Below, in pieces: positions 45,764 through 53,963 of a stretch of DNA of 64,000 nt. The notes below the pieces were generated by a model that searched no databases, was not told where the DNA came from, and saw only the letters and a list, made by a program, of their open reading frames with translations. Made by a program: the position numbers and the translations under genes. Every line of letters starts with the position of its first letter. The stretch's first letter is position 1. This DNA comes from Paraglaciecola mesophila (lineage in GTDB: Bacteria > Pseudomonadota > Gammaproteobacteria > Enterobacterales > Alteromonadaceae), in contig NZ_CP047656.1 in NCBI RefSeq assembly GCF_009906955.1, forward strand, positions 1,178,001 through 1,242,000, given 5' to 3'.

Positions 45764-46464
45764 ATGGCAGGTAAACGTCTATTTTGGCAAATATAGGCGT
45801 AAGCTGCCTGTATGGATTGCGCAGCCTCGGTATCTCCTCCTTTGTCTGGGTGATTCTGATGAATTAATCTTAGATATTGGCGTTTCACTTCTTTTAGCTG
45901 GGCGTTAATCCCTAAACCAAGACGCGCGTAACTCTCTTCAAGTTGCTTTTGATCGATCTTTGCTTTCGCACCTAAGCCATACTCAACTGCGAAGAATTGC
46001 TGCCAAAAACCGCTAAGTAAGCTATTCACGTTCGCTGCTGAGGTATTAATTAAATTATCCCAGTCCAGATAATACTCAGCTAACGGTTCGCTTTTTGTCA
46101 GGCCTTGTGCATTCATTTTCTCTTGGTATGGCAGAGGTAGAATATTCAGAGTGTGAATATCGATATCCCCAATACGCTCTTTTTGCCAAATTTGCCGTAA
46201 CTGATACAAGCCATTGAACAATACGAAATGATTCTGAAATAAGCTTAATGAGTCAGTGAAATTTAATGAAGAAAAAGTGTGATCGGTTAGCGTCTTTGAA
46301 GCCTCACCTACCTGCTGAGAACACGACTTATCAGTGGCCTGTAAGCACCGTAGTAAATCATATTCACATATGCCCGTAGGATGGCGGAGCAAGATCGTCT
46401 CAAGTGTACTGAGCAGTGATCGAGCATATATCGGTTTTTCGTGAATAGTAAGTGGAGAAATCAC
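45748..46464 (-). CDS. DnaJ-related protein with C-terminal J domain
   Basis: A 238-residue protein with an N-terminal DnaJ-related region (about 1-150; L-R-H-P-T-G-I-C-E-Y-D-L-L is characteristic) and a C-terminal J domain with the H-P-D tripeptide at 205-207 followed by K-G-G-D. The J domain should stimulate a DnaK-type ATPase; the client is unknown. It lies 10 nt after the acetyltransferase gene, and its final codons lie in the terminator hairpin of dcp. Confidence 0.85.
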   Translation of the reverse strand: MISPLTIHEKPIYARSLLSTLETILLRHPTGICEYDLLRCLQATDKSCSQQVGEASKTLTDHTFSSLNFTDSLSLFQNHFVLFNGLYQLRQIWQKERIGDIDIHTLNILPLPYQEKMNAQGLTKSEPLAEYYLDWDNLINTSAANVNSLLSGFWQQFFAVEYGLGAKAKIDQKQLEESYARLGLGINAQLKEVKRQYLRLIHQNHPDKGGDTEAAQSIQAAYAYICQNRRLPAIKKPC

Positions 46465-46474
46465 CTATGTTTTA

Positions 46475-47065
46475 CTACTCGACATTAGCGGGTGTTGAAG
46501 GCTCATTGTCAATTTTACGGATCGCTACAGCCGGAACACCAGCGACCACAGTATCCGCCGCTACATCTTTGTTGACTACAGCACCCGCTGCGATAACGGC
46601 GTTGTTCCCTATAGTGACACCATCTAAAATTTTTGCGCCCATACCAATCCACACACTGTTGCCAATGGTAATGGGTCTTGCTGTTTCAAGACCTTTATTG
46701 CGCCTTTTCGCATCAAGAGGATGAGACGCTGTAGAAATGAGCACACCAGGGGCAAGCATCACATCATCGCCAAAGGTAACGGGGGCAGCATCTAAAATGA
46801 CTACATTGTGATTAGCATAAAAGTTTCGCCCCATGCGAATATTGTAGCCGTAGTCACAATAGAACGTTGGCTCTATCCAAGCATTAGGTGACTCAGCAAA
46901 CAGATTCTGCAAGGCTTTCATGGCTGACTTACGCTGCGTTTCAGGCGCTTGATTAAACTGCTGACATGCCGCCTTTGCTGCCGCTCTATCCCGTTGTAAA
47001 ACTTTATTACTCGGAAAATACAGTTCGCCTCGCAGCATTTTTTCTTTTTCGGTTAACGTGTCCAT
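46475..47065 (-). CDS. maa: Maltose O-acetyltransferase-like hexapeptide-repeat transferase
   Basis: A 196-residue trimeric left-handed beta-helix acetyltransferase of the Maa/NodL/LacA family, transferring acetyl from acetyl-CoA to a sugar. E-K-E-K-M-L-R-G-E-L-Y at the N terminus is the Mac domain. The hexapeptide repeats run through W-I-E-P-T-F-Y-C-D-Y-G-Y-N-I and I-G-N-S-V-W-I-G-M-G-A-K-I-L-D-G-V-T-I-G. Catalytic His115 lies in S-T-A-S-H-P-L-D. The ATG at 47065 has AGGAG 5 nt upstream, ruling out the longer reading. Exact sugar is not determined. Confidence 0.88.
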   Translation of the reverse strand: MDTLTEKEKMLRGELYFPSNKVLQRDRAAAKAACQQFNQAPETQRKSAMKALQNLFAESPNAWIEPTFYCDYGYNIRMGRNFYANHNVVILDAAPVTFGDDVMLAPGVLISTASHPLDAKRRNKGLETARPITIGNSVWIGMGAKILDGVTIGNNAVIAAGAVVNKDVAADTVVAGVPAVAIRKIDNEPSTPANVE

Positions 47066-47139
47066 TTTGCTCCTACTTGTACTGTATTGCACTCTTTTAA
47101 AAGACGTTTCTCGTTATGTTCAGTGCTTGAGGCGCTACT

Positions 47140-48081
47140 TCACTCTGCGCTAGCTTGCGTATTATTATCACTAAAAGACCACGCCACAAAGCGACTTATT
47201 TTTTGTCCTTGGCCCATATCGACTTGAATAAACTTTTTCGCACCAACGTACTTCACGCTGGATTCAATCGCTTTTAAATGGGCACTTTTTGACACTAAAC
47301 ATGTAAACCAACCCACTTGATGCTGAACATCCACACTTTGGCTGATCATACGTTGGATAAACGCTAGCTCTCCCCCTTCGCACCAAAGTTCATTGTTTTT
47401 CCCTGCAAAGTTCAGTTCACTTCCCTTTGCGGCTGACATTTTACCTCTCCTACCATGTCTTTGCTTACTGCGCTCAAGTCCCAACATCTTGCGCTGGCTC
47501 CCTGTGGCAGCATCTCGCGCAGATTTATGAAATGGCGGATTGCACAAACTAAAGGTGAAATGTTCATCTGGCTGAATGACACTAGCAAAAATATTATTTT
47601 TACTGTGCTGTTTACGCACTACCAACAGAGGTTTCAATCTTGCGTTATTATTGATGAGTGTGTTTGCAGAACTTAACGCAACATCGTCAATGTCGCTGCC
47701 TACAAAACGCCAGCCGTAAGACTGGCTGCCAATGATAGGGTAAATTGCGTTGGCCCCCACGCCTACGTCCAATCCGCTAATTTTGCTACCGGTCGGGGGT
47801 TTACCATTGTTCTCTTTTGATAAGAGATCCGCTATGCCATGTATATAATCTGCACGCCCTGGTACCGGAGGGCATAAATAACCCGCTGGTATGTCCCACA
47901 TGCTCATCCCATAATAATGTATAAGCAACGCCGCATTCAGGGCTTTAACTGCGTCAGCTTTAGCAAAATCAATACTTTGCTGGCCGCTTTTTGCACGAAT
48001 AAGATGCGTGCGCAGTGCTGGGTAACTTTGGCATAATTTATCCATAGGATAACCATTGCGATGTAGATTACGCGGATGCAT
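47140..48081 (-). CDS. rlmF: 23S rRNA adenine(1618)-N6-methyltransferase
   Basis: A 313-residue SAM-dependent methyltransferase that makes m6A1618 in 23S rRNA. The SAM-binding motif is G-L-D-V-G-V-G-A-N-A-I-Y-P (103-115) and the catalytic N-P-P-F is at 181-184. The N terminus H-P-R-N-L-H-R-N-G-Y is the RlmF signature. The ATG at 48081 has AAGG about 9 nt upstream; a GTG at 48105 is less likely. E. coli RlmF is 308 aa. Confidence 0.92.
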   Translation of the reverse strand: MHPRNLHRNGYPMDKLCQSYPALRTHLIRAKSGQQSIDFAKADAVKALNAALLIHYYGMSMWDIPAGYLCPPVPGRADYIHGIADLLSKENNGKPPTGSKISGLDVGVGANAIYPIIGSQSYGWRFVGSDIDDVALSSANTLINNNARLKPLLVVRKQHSKNNIFASVIQPDEHFTFSLCNPPFHKSARDAATGSQRKMLGLERSKQRHGRRGKMSAAKGSELNFAGKNNELWCEGGELAFIQRMISQSVDVQHQVGWFTCLVSKSAHLKAIESSVKYVGAKKFIQVDMGQGQKISRFVAWSFSDNNTQASAE

Positions 48082-48181
48082 GGCAGAACCTTTTTTCCGT
48101 CGCACGTTTGTGCGTTATTTTGCTTTGCTTTACAGCCAATTTGTTCTGCCTTTGTGTCGTTAATTTTATGATTTTAGTGCG

Positions 48182-48643
48182 CTATTTGTGCAAGATAGGC
48201 GTGTCGCCAAGTAAATATCTCGCCCCCGGCCCTTTCACTGCAATTTTATCTTCCTTATTGTACAGGCGACATTTATCTAAAGACAGGCAGCCACACCCAA
48301 TACACCCAGCCAATGAGGATTTAAGTTCGGTTAATTGTACGATGCGCTGCTCAATCCGCTGATTAAAAACCTGGCTTAATTTCGCCCAATCAGACTTAGT
48401 CGGTGTTCGCTTGTCGGGCAAAGTATGCAAGAGTTGCCGTATTTCATCCAAGCTATAACCCATATTTTGGGCAATAAGAATAAATGAGACCCGGCGGATC
48501 ACCGACCGAGGAAACACTCGGCTACCGCCTGGTGTGCGAATAAATGGAATGAGCTGTTCGTTTGCATAATAGCGGATCAAGGAAACGGCGTTCCCTGTGC
48601 GCTTTGCCACAAAACCGATACTCACTAATGGTTCTTGAGACAT
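48182..48643 (-). CDS. soxR: Redox-sensing MerR-family regulator SoxR
   Basis: A 153-residue MerR-type activator. The helix-turn-helix and wing are at about 9-50, followed by a dimerisation helix and the [2Fe-2S] motif C-x2-C-x-C-x5-C at Cys114, 117, 119 and 125 (E. coli 119, 122, 124, 130). Oxidation of the cluster by redox-cycling compounds switches on the target promoter. No soxS is next to it. The divergent gene is a VOC protein with a perfect SoxR operator, so this is the target seen here. Confidence 0.94.
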   Translation of the reverse strand: MSQEPLVSIGFVAKRTGNAVSLIRYYANEQLIPFIRTPGGSRVFPRSVIRRVSFILIAQNMGYSLDEIRQLLHTLPDKRTPTKSDWAKLSQVFNQRIEQRIVQLTELKSSLAGCIGCGCLSLDKCRLYNKEDKIAVKGPGARYLLGDTPILHK

Positions 48644-48661
48644 AAAAATATAAATTTCTTC

Positions 48662-48692
48662 TTGATCTAAAGTTAACTTTAGATATTAAGCT
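48662..48692 (+). promoter_or_regulatory. SoxR operator and 19-bp-spacer promoter of the VOC gene
   Basis: The perfect 20-bp palindrome ATCTAAAGTTAACTTTAGAT (48665-48684) has the same GTTAAC core as the E. coli soxS operator. Aligned on that core, the -35 is TTGATC (48662-48667) and the -10 is TAAGCT (48687-48692), with the overlong 19-nt spacer typical of MerR-family activation. Confidence 0.88.
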
Positions 48693-48732
48693 GTCGCCAT
48701 ACAATAATCCAGTCAATAAAAAAGGAAATAAT

Positions 48733-49116
48733 ATGCGCCCAGCAATGTTTGAACACGTTAATTTAACCGTCACTGACCCGGACAAAACTGCCGAAGTACT
48801 TTGTCATTTATTCAACTGGCATGTTCGCTGGTCAGGGCCAGCAAAGGATGAGGGCTACACAGTGCATGTGGGCTCTGAGGCCGCCTATTTAGCCTTGTAT
48901 AAACCGAAGCACCTGATAGACGCTGACATAGATCACCGTAATCTAGGCAAAGTGAATCACCTTGGGATTTTGGTCAATGAATTAGATGCGGTAGAGAAAG
49001 CAGTCATCGCACTCGGCTTTAAAACGTTTAACCACGGTGATTATGAACCAGGAAGACGCTTTTACTTTATGCTCAGTGAAAGTATTGAAGCGGAAGTAGT
49101 GAGTTACTCGAGTTAA
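48733..49116 (+). CDS. VOC-superfamily (glyoxalase/bleomycin-resistance fold) protein
   Basis: A 127-residue protein with two beta-alpha-beta-beta-beta modules of the vicinal oxygen chelate fold: F-E-H-V-N-L-T-V-T-D (His8) opens the first, V-N-H-L-G-I-L-V-N-E the second, and E-A-E-V-V-S-Y ends it. His and Glu residues at the metal positions are present, so it may be an enzyme (glyoxalase, dioxygenase or antibiotic-modifying) or a binding protein. AGGA lies 7 nt upstream. Divergent from soxR behind a SoxR operator, so it is probably induced by redox-active compounds. Substrate unknown. Confidence 0.82.
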   Translation: MRPAMFEHVNLTVTDPDKTAEVLCHLFNWHVRWSGPAKDEGYTVHVGSEAAYLALYKPKHLIDADIDHRNLGKVNHLGILVNELDAVEKAVIALGFKTFNHGDYEPGRRFYFMLSESIEAEVVSYSS

Positions 49117-49127
49117 GAAACAGGCAG

Positions 49128-49156
49128 TAAAAAGCCCGCAAGATGCGGGCTTTTTG
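49128..49156 (-). terminator. Bidirectional terminator between rplS and the VOC gene
   Basis: AAAAAGCCCGC (49129-49139) and GCGGGCTTTTT (49145-49155) form an 11-bp stem with a 5-nt loop, with T-tracts on both strands. It ends the rpsP-rimM-trmD-rplS operon. Confidence 0.92.
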
Positions 49157-49184
49157 ATAAGTTAACGGTAACGCAAAATTAATA

Positions 49185-49544
49185 TTAGTTAAGCTTTTCT
49201 TTGATACGTGCAGAACGACCTGAACGGTCACGCAAGTAATAAAGCTTAGCACGACGAACATCGCCACGACGTTTCACAGCAATTGAACTAATTGCAGGGC
49301 TGTGGGTTTGGAACGTACGCTCAACACCTTCGCCGCTAGAAATCTTACGAACTGTAAAAGCAGAGTGTAGGCCACGGTTACGTTTAGCGATTACAACGCC
49401 TTCGTATGCCTGAAGACGCTCTTTCTCGCCTTCTTTAACGCGTACTTGAACAACAACTGTATCACCAGGGCCAAATGCAGGAACGTCAGTTTTTAACTGA
49501 GCTTCTTCAATGCGCTTGATGATATCTTGATTGACTTTACTCAT
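49185..49544 (-). CDS. rplS: 50S ribosomal protein L19
   Basis: A 119-residue large-subunit protein at the 30S-50S interface. [32 protein letters not shown] and [15 protein letters not shown] match L19 throughout. Of two adjacent ATG codons I take the second (49544), 5 nt from AGAGG. The start lies inside the end of trmD (8-nt overlap). Last gene of the rpsP operon. Confidence 0.97.
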   Translation of the reverse strand: MSKVNQDIIKRIEEAQLKTDVPAFGPGDTVVVQVRVKEGEKERLQAYEGVVIAKRNRGLHSAFTVRKISSGEGVERTFQTHSPAISSIAVKRRGDVRRAKLYYLRDRSGRSARIKEKLN

Positions 49545-50334
49545 CATATCCTCTCATCCCAGAATAACTGCCATTTTGCTGCAACAACTCTTGCTGATAT
49601 TCATCTAACAAACGTTGCTGCTCCTCAGTCAGAGCTAGGTCGTTTAATAATTCAGGGCGTCGTTGCCAGGTTCTACCTAGCGACTGTTTATCACGCCACT
49701 GTTTGATTTTTTGGTGATCACCACTCAACAACACAGAAGGAACCGATTGGCCGTTCAAGTTTTCTGGCCGTGTATAGTGCGGACAATCTAGCAAACCGTC
49801 GCTAAACGAATCTTGCTCAGCAGATTGTGCGTGCCCTAATACACCGGGTACCAGTCTTGCGACCGCATCCATTAAAATCATCGCAGGTAGTTCACCACCA
49901 CTGAGAATGTAGTCACCAACAGACCATTCTTCGTCTATTTCGGCTTCTATTACTCTCTCGTCGATACCTTCGTAGCGACCAGCGACTAGAATCACACTTT
50001 CATTTTCAGAAAGCTGCTTCACACCACGTTGAGTTAACGTTTTCCCCTGAGGTGAGAGATAAATCACCTTAGTTTTTTTCTCGGCAGCCTGTTTTGCTGC
50101 ACGAATAGCGTCTAATAACGGCTGAACCATCATCAGCATTCCGGGACCACCACCGTATGGTCGGTCGTCTACAGTACGATGTTTGTCATGAGTAAAATCT
50201 CTTGGATTAAAGAAATCTACTTTCAACTTACCGCTTTTTACAGCTCGCCCTGTTACGCCCTGTTCGGTAAAAGTCTGAAACATTTCGGGAAACAGACTCA
50301 CTACCCCAAACCAACGCTGTGTATCTGAACTCAT
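49537..50334 (-). CDS. trmD: tRNA (guanine(37)-N1)-methyltransferase
   Basis: A 265-residue SPOUT methyltransferase making m1G37 in tRNA, which prevents +1 frameshifting. The knot region has [12 protein letters not shown] and [16 protein letters not shown] at the N terminus and P-H-Y-T-R-P-E in the C-terminal domain are typical. Start overlaps the rimM stop by 1 nt (TAATG). Confidence 0.97.
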   Translation of the reverse strand: MSSDTQRWFGVVSLFPEMFQTFTEQGVTGRAVKSGKLKVDFFNPRDFTHDKHRTVDDRPYGGGPGMLMMVQPLLDAIRAAKQAAEKKTKVIYLSPQGKTLTQRGVKQLSENESVILVAGRYEGIDERVIEAEIDEEWSVGDYILSGGELPAMILMDAVARLVPGVLGHAQSAEQDSFSDGLLDCPHYTRPENLNGQSVPSVLLSGDHQKIKQWRDKQSLGRTWQRRPELLNDLALTEEQQRLLDEYQQELLQQNGSYSGMRGYDE

Positions 50335-50864
50335 TAAAAGCTCGGATCCCAGTCAACCTGAATGGTTTTCGCCTCACGGTCCACTTGCTTAACGACTTGG
50401 TCGATTAAATAAGGCACCATGCGTTCTTTTTGACCGAAAGCATCTTTCAAATTGGCTTTGATTAACATAACGTCATTCGCGCCCGTTTCGAATAATTCTT
50501 TCACGACACCTAAGTTATAACCCTGTTCGGTTACTACCTGCATGCCGACTAACTCTCTCCAATAAAATTCATCACCATCTAACTGAGGTAGCTGTTGAGC
50601 TTTAATTGAAATATTGAGATTCTTGATACTTTCAGCATCATCTCGCGTTTCAACCCCAACCAGTTTGGCAACCAATCCCTTATTGTGGGTTCGCCATTGG
50701 TCAACGACGATTTCTTTAGCATTCCCTTCTTGGCCCACAAGCCAAGGGGTATAACTAAAGATACCGTCTAATTCATCGGTATATGATGTGATCTTGACCC
50801 AACCTTTAACACCGTAAGGTGCACCGATTTTGCCCATCACTAATGTGTCAGACGCGTGACTCAT
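50334..50864 (-). CDS. rimM: Ribosome maturation factor RimM
   Basis: A 176-residue 30S assembly factor that binds S19. The N-terminal RimM domain opens [16 protein letters not shown] and the C-terminal PRC-barrel carries Y-W-R-E-L-V-G and P-Y-L-I-D-Q-V-V-K. It is 30 nt downstream of rpsP and coupled to trmD, the standard order. Confidence 0.96.
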   Translation of the reverse strand: MSHASDTLVMGKIGAPYGVKGWVKITSYTDELDGIFSYTPWLVGQEGNAKEIVVDQWRTHNKGLVAKLVGVETRDDAESIKNLNISIKAQQLPQLDGDEFYWRELVGMQVVTEQGYNLGVVKELFETGANDVMLIKANLKDAFGQKERMVPYLIDQVVKQVDREAKTIQVDWDPSF

Positions 50865-50894
50865 TTATACCTCAATCTTGCTTCGCAATTGCAA

Positions 50895-51146
50895 TTAAGC
50901 AGCTGCTTTTTGTGCATCTTTAACCAAGCGAGCAACGCGGTCAGAAAGGCCTGCGCCATTTCCTACCCAATGCTCTACGCGATCTAGATCAAGACGCAAA
51001 CGCTCTTCTTGACCTTGTGCTGTAGGATTAAAGAAACCGATGTTTTCAATAAAACGACCATCGCGTGAACGACGGCTGTCAGCAACCACTACTTGATAAA
51101 ATGGACGCTTTTTCGCGCCACCACGCTGTAAACGAATAGTAACCAT
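50895..51146 (-). CDS. rpsP: 30S ribosomal protein S16
   Basis: An 83-residue small-subunit protein. [31 protein letters not shown] is the universal S16 N terminus, and the V-E-H-W-V-G-N-G-A segment follows. E. coli S16 is 82 aa. First gene of its operon, with a clear promoter and a structured leader upstream. Confidence 0.97.
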   Translation of the reverse strand: MVTIRLQRGGAKKRPFYQVVVADSRRSRDGRFIENIGFFNPTAQGQEERLRLDLDRVEHWVGNGAGLSDRVARLVKDAQKAAA

Positions 51147-51185
51147 ATTTGCCTCAAACTCGTTGTAGCGTTAACGTTAACTTAT

Positions 51186-51228
51186 GTCCTTTTTAACTAT
51201 CTAACGATTTACTGCTAGATAAAAGGAC
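51186..51228 (-). promoter_or_regulatory. Hairpin at the 5' end of the rpsP leader
   Basis: On the minus strand GTCCTTTT pairs with AAAAGGAC and, after a 5-nt one-sided bulge, ATCTA pairs with TAGAT around a 12-nt loop. The stem begins within about 1 nt of the predicted transcription start and ends some 40 nt before the rpsP ATG. Confidence 0.6.
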
Positions 51229-51233
51229 GCCGT

Positions 51234-51261
51234 ATTGTACGGATTTTAGGCTTGATTGCAA
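51234..51261 (-). promoter_or_regulatory. Promoter of the rpsP operon
   Basis: On the minus strand TTGCAA (51256-51261), a 16-nt spacer and TACAAT (51234-51239) form a good sigma-70 promoter, followed by a GC-rich ACGGCG discriminator as is common for stringently controlled ribosomal promoters. Confidence 0.7.
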
Positions 51262-51405
51262 GCCCAGTTAGCAAAGAATAGGCGATTGATTTATCAGGAT
51301 AATATTTTAGCTAAACACTGAATACGCCGAACTCAGGTGAGTTAGGTCTTTACATAAAGCAAGATGCCCTAATAAGTGTGTAACTTATTTAACTGTTACA
51401 GTAAT

Positions 51406-52524
51406 TTACAGGGAAATACGCTCTTGGTTTTCATCAAACAGCAATGCGTCTTCTAGCGCGAACGTTAAGTACACGCGCTGACCTATACCAATTGAACGAT
51501 TATCTACCACCACTACTGACTCCATATCACCGCTGCCATGTGAGCTGCTATTTTTGCTCAGTGGGGCATCGTTGGGAGCAAGGTACAGGTATTGTGTATC
51601 CCCTAAATACTCAACTCTACTCACTTGCATGCTTAATCCGTGAGCAATAAAATCTAATGAAACGCAAAATGCTCTGGGTCGTATTCCTACAATGAGTGTT
51701 TTATGGTGCAAGGCTTCTGGTAGCTCGCATCTCAGCTGGTATTCTATCTGATTGATTAGCTGCAACCCCTGCGCATCTGCTAGACCATCAAAAACGTTGA
51801 TTCTCGGCTCCCCAAAGAAACGAGCAACGTACAAATTTTTCGGAAAACGATAAAGGTTTTCAGGTGTATCAAACTGTTCAACACCGCGCTGACTGAGTAG
51901 CATAATGCGTTGCGCTAACGCCATAGCTTCGTGCTGATCATGAGTCACAAACAATGTGGTGGTGGCCAAATTTTTGTGAAGCTCTTTGAGCTGGTGACGC
52001 ATTTGCACCCTTAAAGCAGGGTCAAGGTTGGAAAACGGCTCGTCGAATAAAAATACTTGAGGGGATGACAGCATGGCTCGACCTATTGCAACACGCTGGC
52101 GTTGACCGCCAGATAATTGCCGAGGAAACCGTTTGAGCAGATCTAGAATCCCTAAGCGCTCAGCAACTTGCTCTACTGCGTGTTTAATGTTCGAACGTTC
52201 AACCTTTTCGGCATACAAGGCATAACCTAAGTTATCAGCCACGCTTAAATGCGGAAATAGAGCATAGTTTTGAAATACCATTCCCACATTGCGCTGCTGA
52301 CTCGCTAGGTGATCAACGGACTGTGAGTCAAACAATATCGCCCCTTGAGTCAGTGTCTCCAGCCCTGCGATAAGCCTAAGTAAAGTTGACTTTCCTACGC
52401 CTGAAGGCCCCACAATGGCCACAAACTCACCCACGGCAAATTCAGCTGATAGCGGAGGCAAACGAAATCGGTTCGTTGTACTTGCTAAAACAGTTGAAAC
52501 GTTTTGTAAGCTAATTTGACTCAT
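51406..52524 (-). CDS. Orphan MalK/UgpC-type ABC transporter ATPase
   Basis: A 372-residue ATPase of the sugar/polyamine/iron importer type. Walker A G-P-S-G-V-G-K-S, signature L-S-G-G-Q-R-Q-R, Walker B V-F-L-F-D-E-P and T-H-D-Q are intact, and a TOBE-like region occupies the last 130 residues. No permease or binding protein lies next to it, so the transported substrate cannot be named. It may serve permeases encoded elsewhere. The ATG at 52524 is preferred over a TTG nine bases earlier. Confidence 0.85.
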   Translation of the reverse strand: MSQISLQNVSTVLASTTNRFRLPPLSAEFAVGEFVAIVGPSGVGKSTLLRLIAGLETLTQGAILFDSQSVDHLASQQRNVGMVFQNYALFPHLSVADNLGYALYAEKVERSNIKHAVEQVAERLGILDLLKRFPRQLSGGQRQRVAIGRAMLSSPQVFLFDEPFSNLDPALRVQMRHQLKELHKNLATTTLFVTHDQHEAMALAQRIMLLSQRGVEQFDTPENLYRFPKNLYVARFFGEPRINVFDGLADAQGLQLINQIEYQLRCELPEALHHKTLIVGIRPRAFCVSLDFIAHGLSMQVSRVEYLGDTQYLYLAPNDAPLSKNSSSHGSGDMESVVVVDNRSIGIGQRVYLTFALEDALLFDENQERISL

Positions 52525-52565
52525 CAGTAACAACCACCCGCCTGTGAAAATAATGGCAAGATAAG

Positions 52566-52601
52566 CAAAAAGGGCTGTAACTCTCGTTACAGCCCTTTTT
52601 A
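52566..52601 (-). terminator. Terminator after the tRNA-Leu gene
   Basis: A perfect 15-bp stem (52567-52581 with 52586-52600), with a GGGCTGTAAC core and 4-nt loop, is flanked by A and T runs. It lies just past the 3' end of tRNA-Leu and should end the tpiA-secG-tRNA transcript. Confidence 0.9.
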
Positions 52602-52607
52602 ATAATA

Positions 52608-52692
52608 TGGTGCGGATGGGGAGACTCGAACTCCCACGGCCTAAGCCACAGCCCCCTCAAGGCTGCGTGTCTACCAATTCCACCACATCCGC
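52608..52692 (-). tRNA. leuU: tRNA-Leu (anticodon GAG)
   Basis: An 85-nt tRNA with encoded CCA. The acceptor stem GCGGATG pairs with CATCCGC. The D-loop TGGTGGAATTGGTAGACAC is typical of leucine tRNA, the anticodon arm CAGCC-TTGAGGG-GGCTG gives GAG at 34-36, a long variable arm follows, and the T arm is GGGAGTTCGAGTCTCCC. It lies 12 nt after secG; E. coli leuU also follows secG. Confidence 0.96.
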
Positions 52693-52704
52693 GTGGTAAT
52701 ACTT

Positions 52705-53076
52705 TTAGCTTTGAGGTACGTCGCTCGCAGGTGCATCTGACGTTGTAACGGGTACATCAGATTCAACAGGCGCTGGAGTAGATTGAGCAGGCTCATCTAA
52801 AACAGGCACTTCAATATTTTGCCAGTCATCCACTGCTTTCTCTTTATCTGCAGTTTGATTCCCTAAAATTAAGCTAATCACGAAGAAAAACGTAGCTAAA
52901 ATCGCAGTAGTGCGGGTTAAGAAGTTACCAGAGCCGGTTGAACCAAACACTGTGTTAGAACCGCCACTACCAAACGACGCGCCCATGTCTGCACCCTTGC
53001 CCTGCTGAATAAGAACAAAGCCGATCAACATAATCGCTACTATCAAATACACTACAATTAATACTTCGTAAAACAT
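52705..53076 (-). CDS. secG: Protein translocase subunit SecG
   Basis: A 123-residue SecYEG component with two membrane segments (about 2-20 and 50-70) separated by the conserved Q-Q-G-K-G-A-D-M-G-A-S-F-G-S-G-G-S-N-T-V-F-G loop. The C-terminal tail is acidic and Pro/Ala-rich. It lies 9 nt after tpiA and just before tRNA-Leu. Confidence 0.95.
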   Translation of the reverse strand: MFYEVLIVVYLIVAIMLIGFVLIQQGKGADMGASFGSGGSNTVFGSTGSGNFLTRTTAILATFFFVISLILGNQTADKEKAVDDWQNIEVPVLDEPAQSTPAPVESDVPVTTSDAPASDVPQS

Positions 53077-53085
53077 CTGTCGCCT

Positions 53086-53835
53086 CTATCGCTTTGCTGC
53101 TAAGCAAATGCTTAAAAAATCTTCTGGATTTAAACTGGCCCCGCCAATCAACCCACCATCAACATCAGGTTGTGAAAACAGTTCAACAGCATTACTACCC
53201 TTGACGCTTCCACCATACAAAATCACGCATTGGTTAGCGATATTACTATCTTGCTTAGCCAAATGTTGACGAATAAATGCATGCACTTCTTGTGCTTGTT
53301 CTGGGCTTGCTGTCTTGCCTGTTCCTATAGCCCAAATCGGCTCATAAGCAATGACAATATCGTTAAATGCCGCAATGCCCACTTTATTTATTACTGCATC
53401 AATTTGTGCAGCAATAAAATCAAATAACTGACCACTTTCACGAATATCTTCAGGCTCACCAATACAAAATAAAGGAATAAGCTTGTGCGCTAACGCCAAC
53501 TCAACCTTATCGGCAACCAACTCGTTCGACTCGTTGTTATCCGCTCGTCGTTCTGAATGCCCTAATATAACATATTGGCAATTCATTTCTTTCAACATGC
53601 TGACGGCAGTTTCGCCGGTATGCGCACCAGACTCATAATGACTAATATTTTGACCACCTAGGGCAAAGTTACTGTCATTGAATCCACCTAAATAGGGAAA
53701 AGGTGGGCACACTACAACATCTACATGAGATATATCTGCGTCGGAAAACAATTCTTCAACTTGCTTTATTAAGGCAAGATTTCCGTTCATCTTCCAATTA
53801 CCTGCGACTATGGGTCGACGGTTATTCGTTTGCAT
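53086..53835 (-). CDS. tpiA: Triose-phosphate isomerase
   Basis: A 249-residue TIM-barrel enzyme interconverting dihydroxyacetone phosphate and glyceraldehyde-3-phosphate. Active-site residues are Asn13 and Lys15 (A-G-N-W-K-M-N-G), the electrophilic His in L-G-H-S-E-R-R and the catalytic Glu in A-Y-E-P-I-W-A-I-G-T-G-K. It lies between glmM and secG, the order found in Pseudomonas and many other gammaproteobacteria but lost in E. coli. Confidence 0.97.
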   Translation of the reverse strand: MQTNNRRPIVAGNWKMNGNLALIKQVEELFSDADISHVDVVVCPPFPYLGGFNDSNFALGGQNISHYESGAHTGETAVSMLKEMNCQYVILGHSERRADNNESNELVADKVELALAHKLIPLFCIGEPEDIRESGQLFDFIAAQIDAVINKVGIAAFNDIVIAYEPIWAIGTGKTASPEQAQEVHAFIRQHLAKQDSNIANQCVILYGGSVKGSNAVELFSQPDVDGGLIGGASLNPEDFLSICLAAKR

Positions 53836-53963
53836 CCTAACTCCTGTAGCGCCAGTGAAAAGCGCGCGAGATATTAACCAACCTGCTACTAATATACAAG
53901 TAGAAGAATTGAAATTTAACGACTTTATTCAGTAAATCGCGTCAGTTATTTAATATTGCTGTT

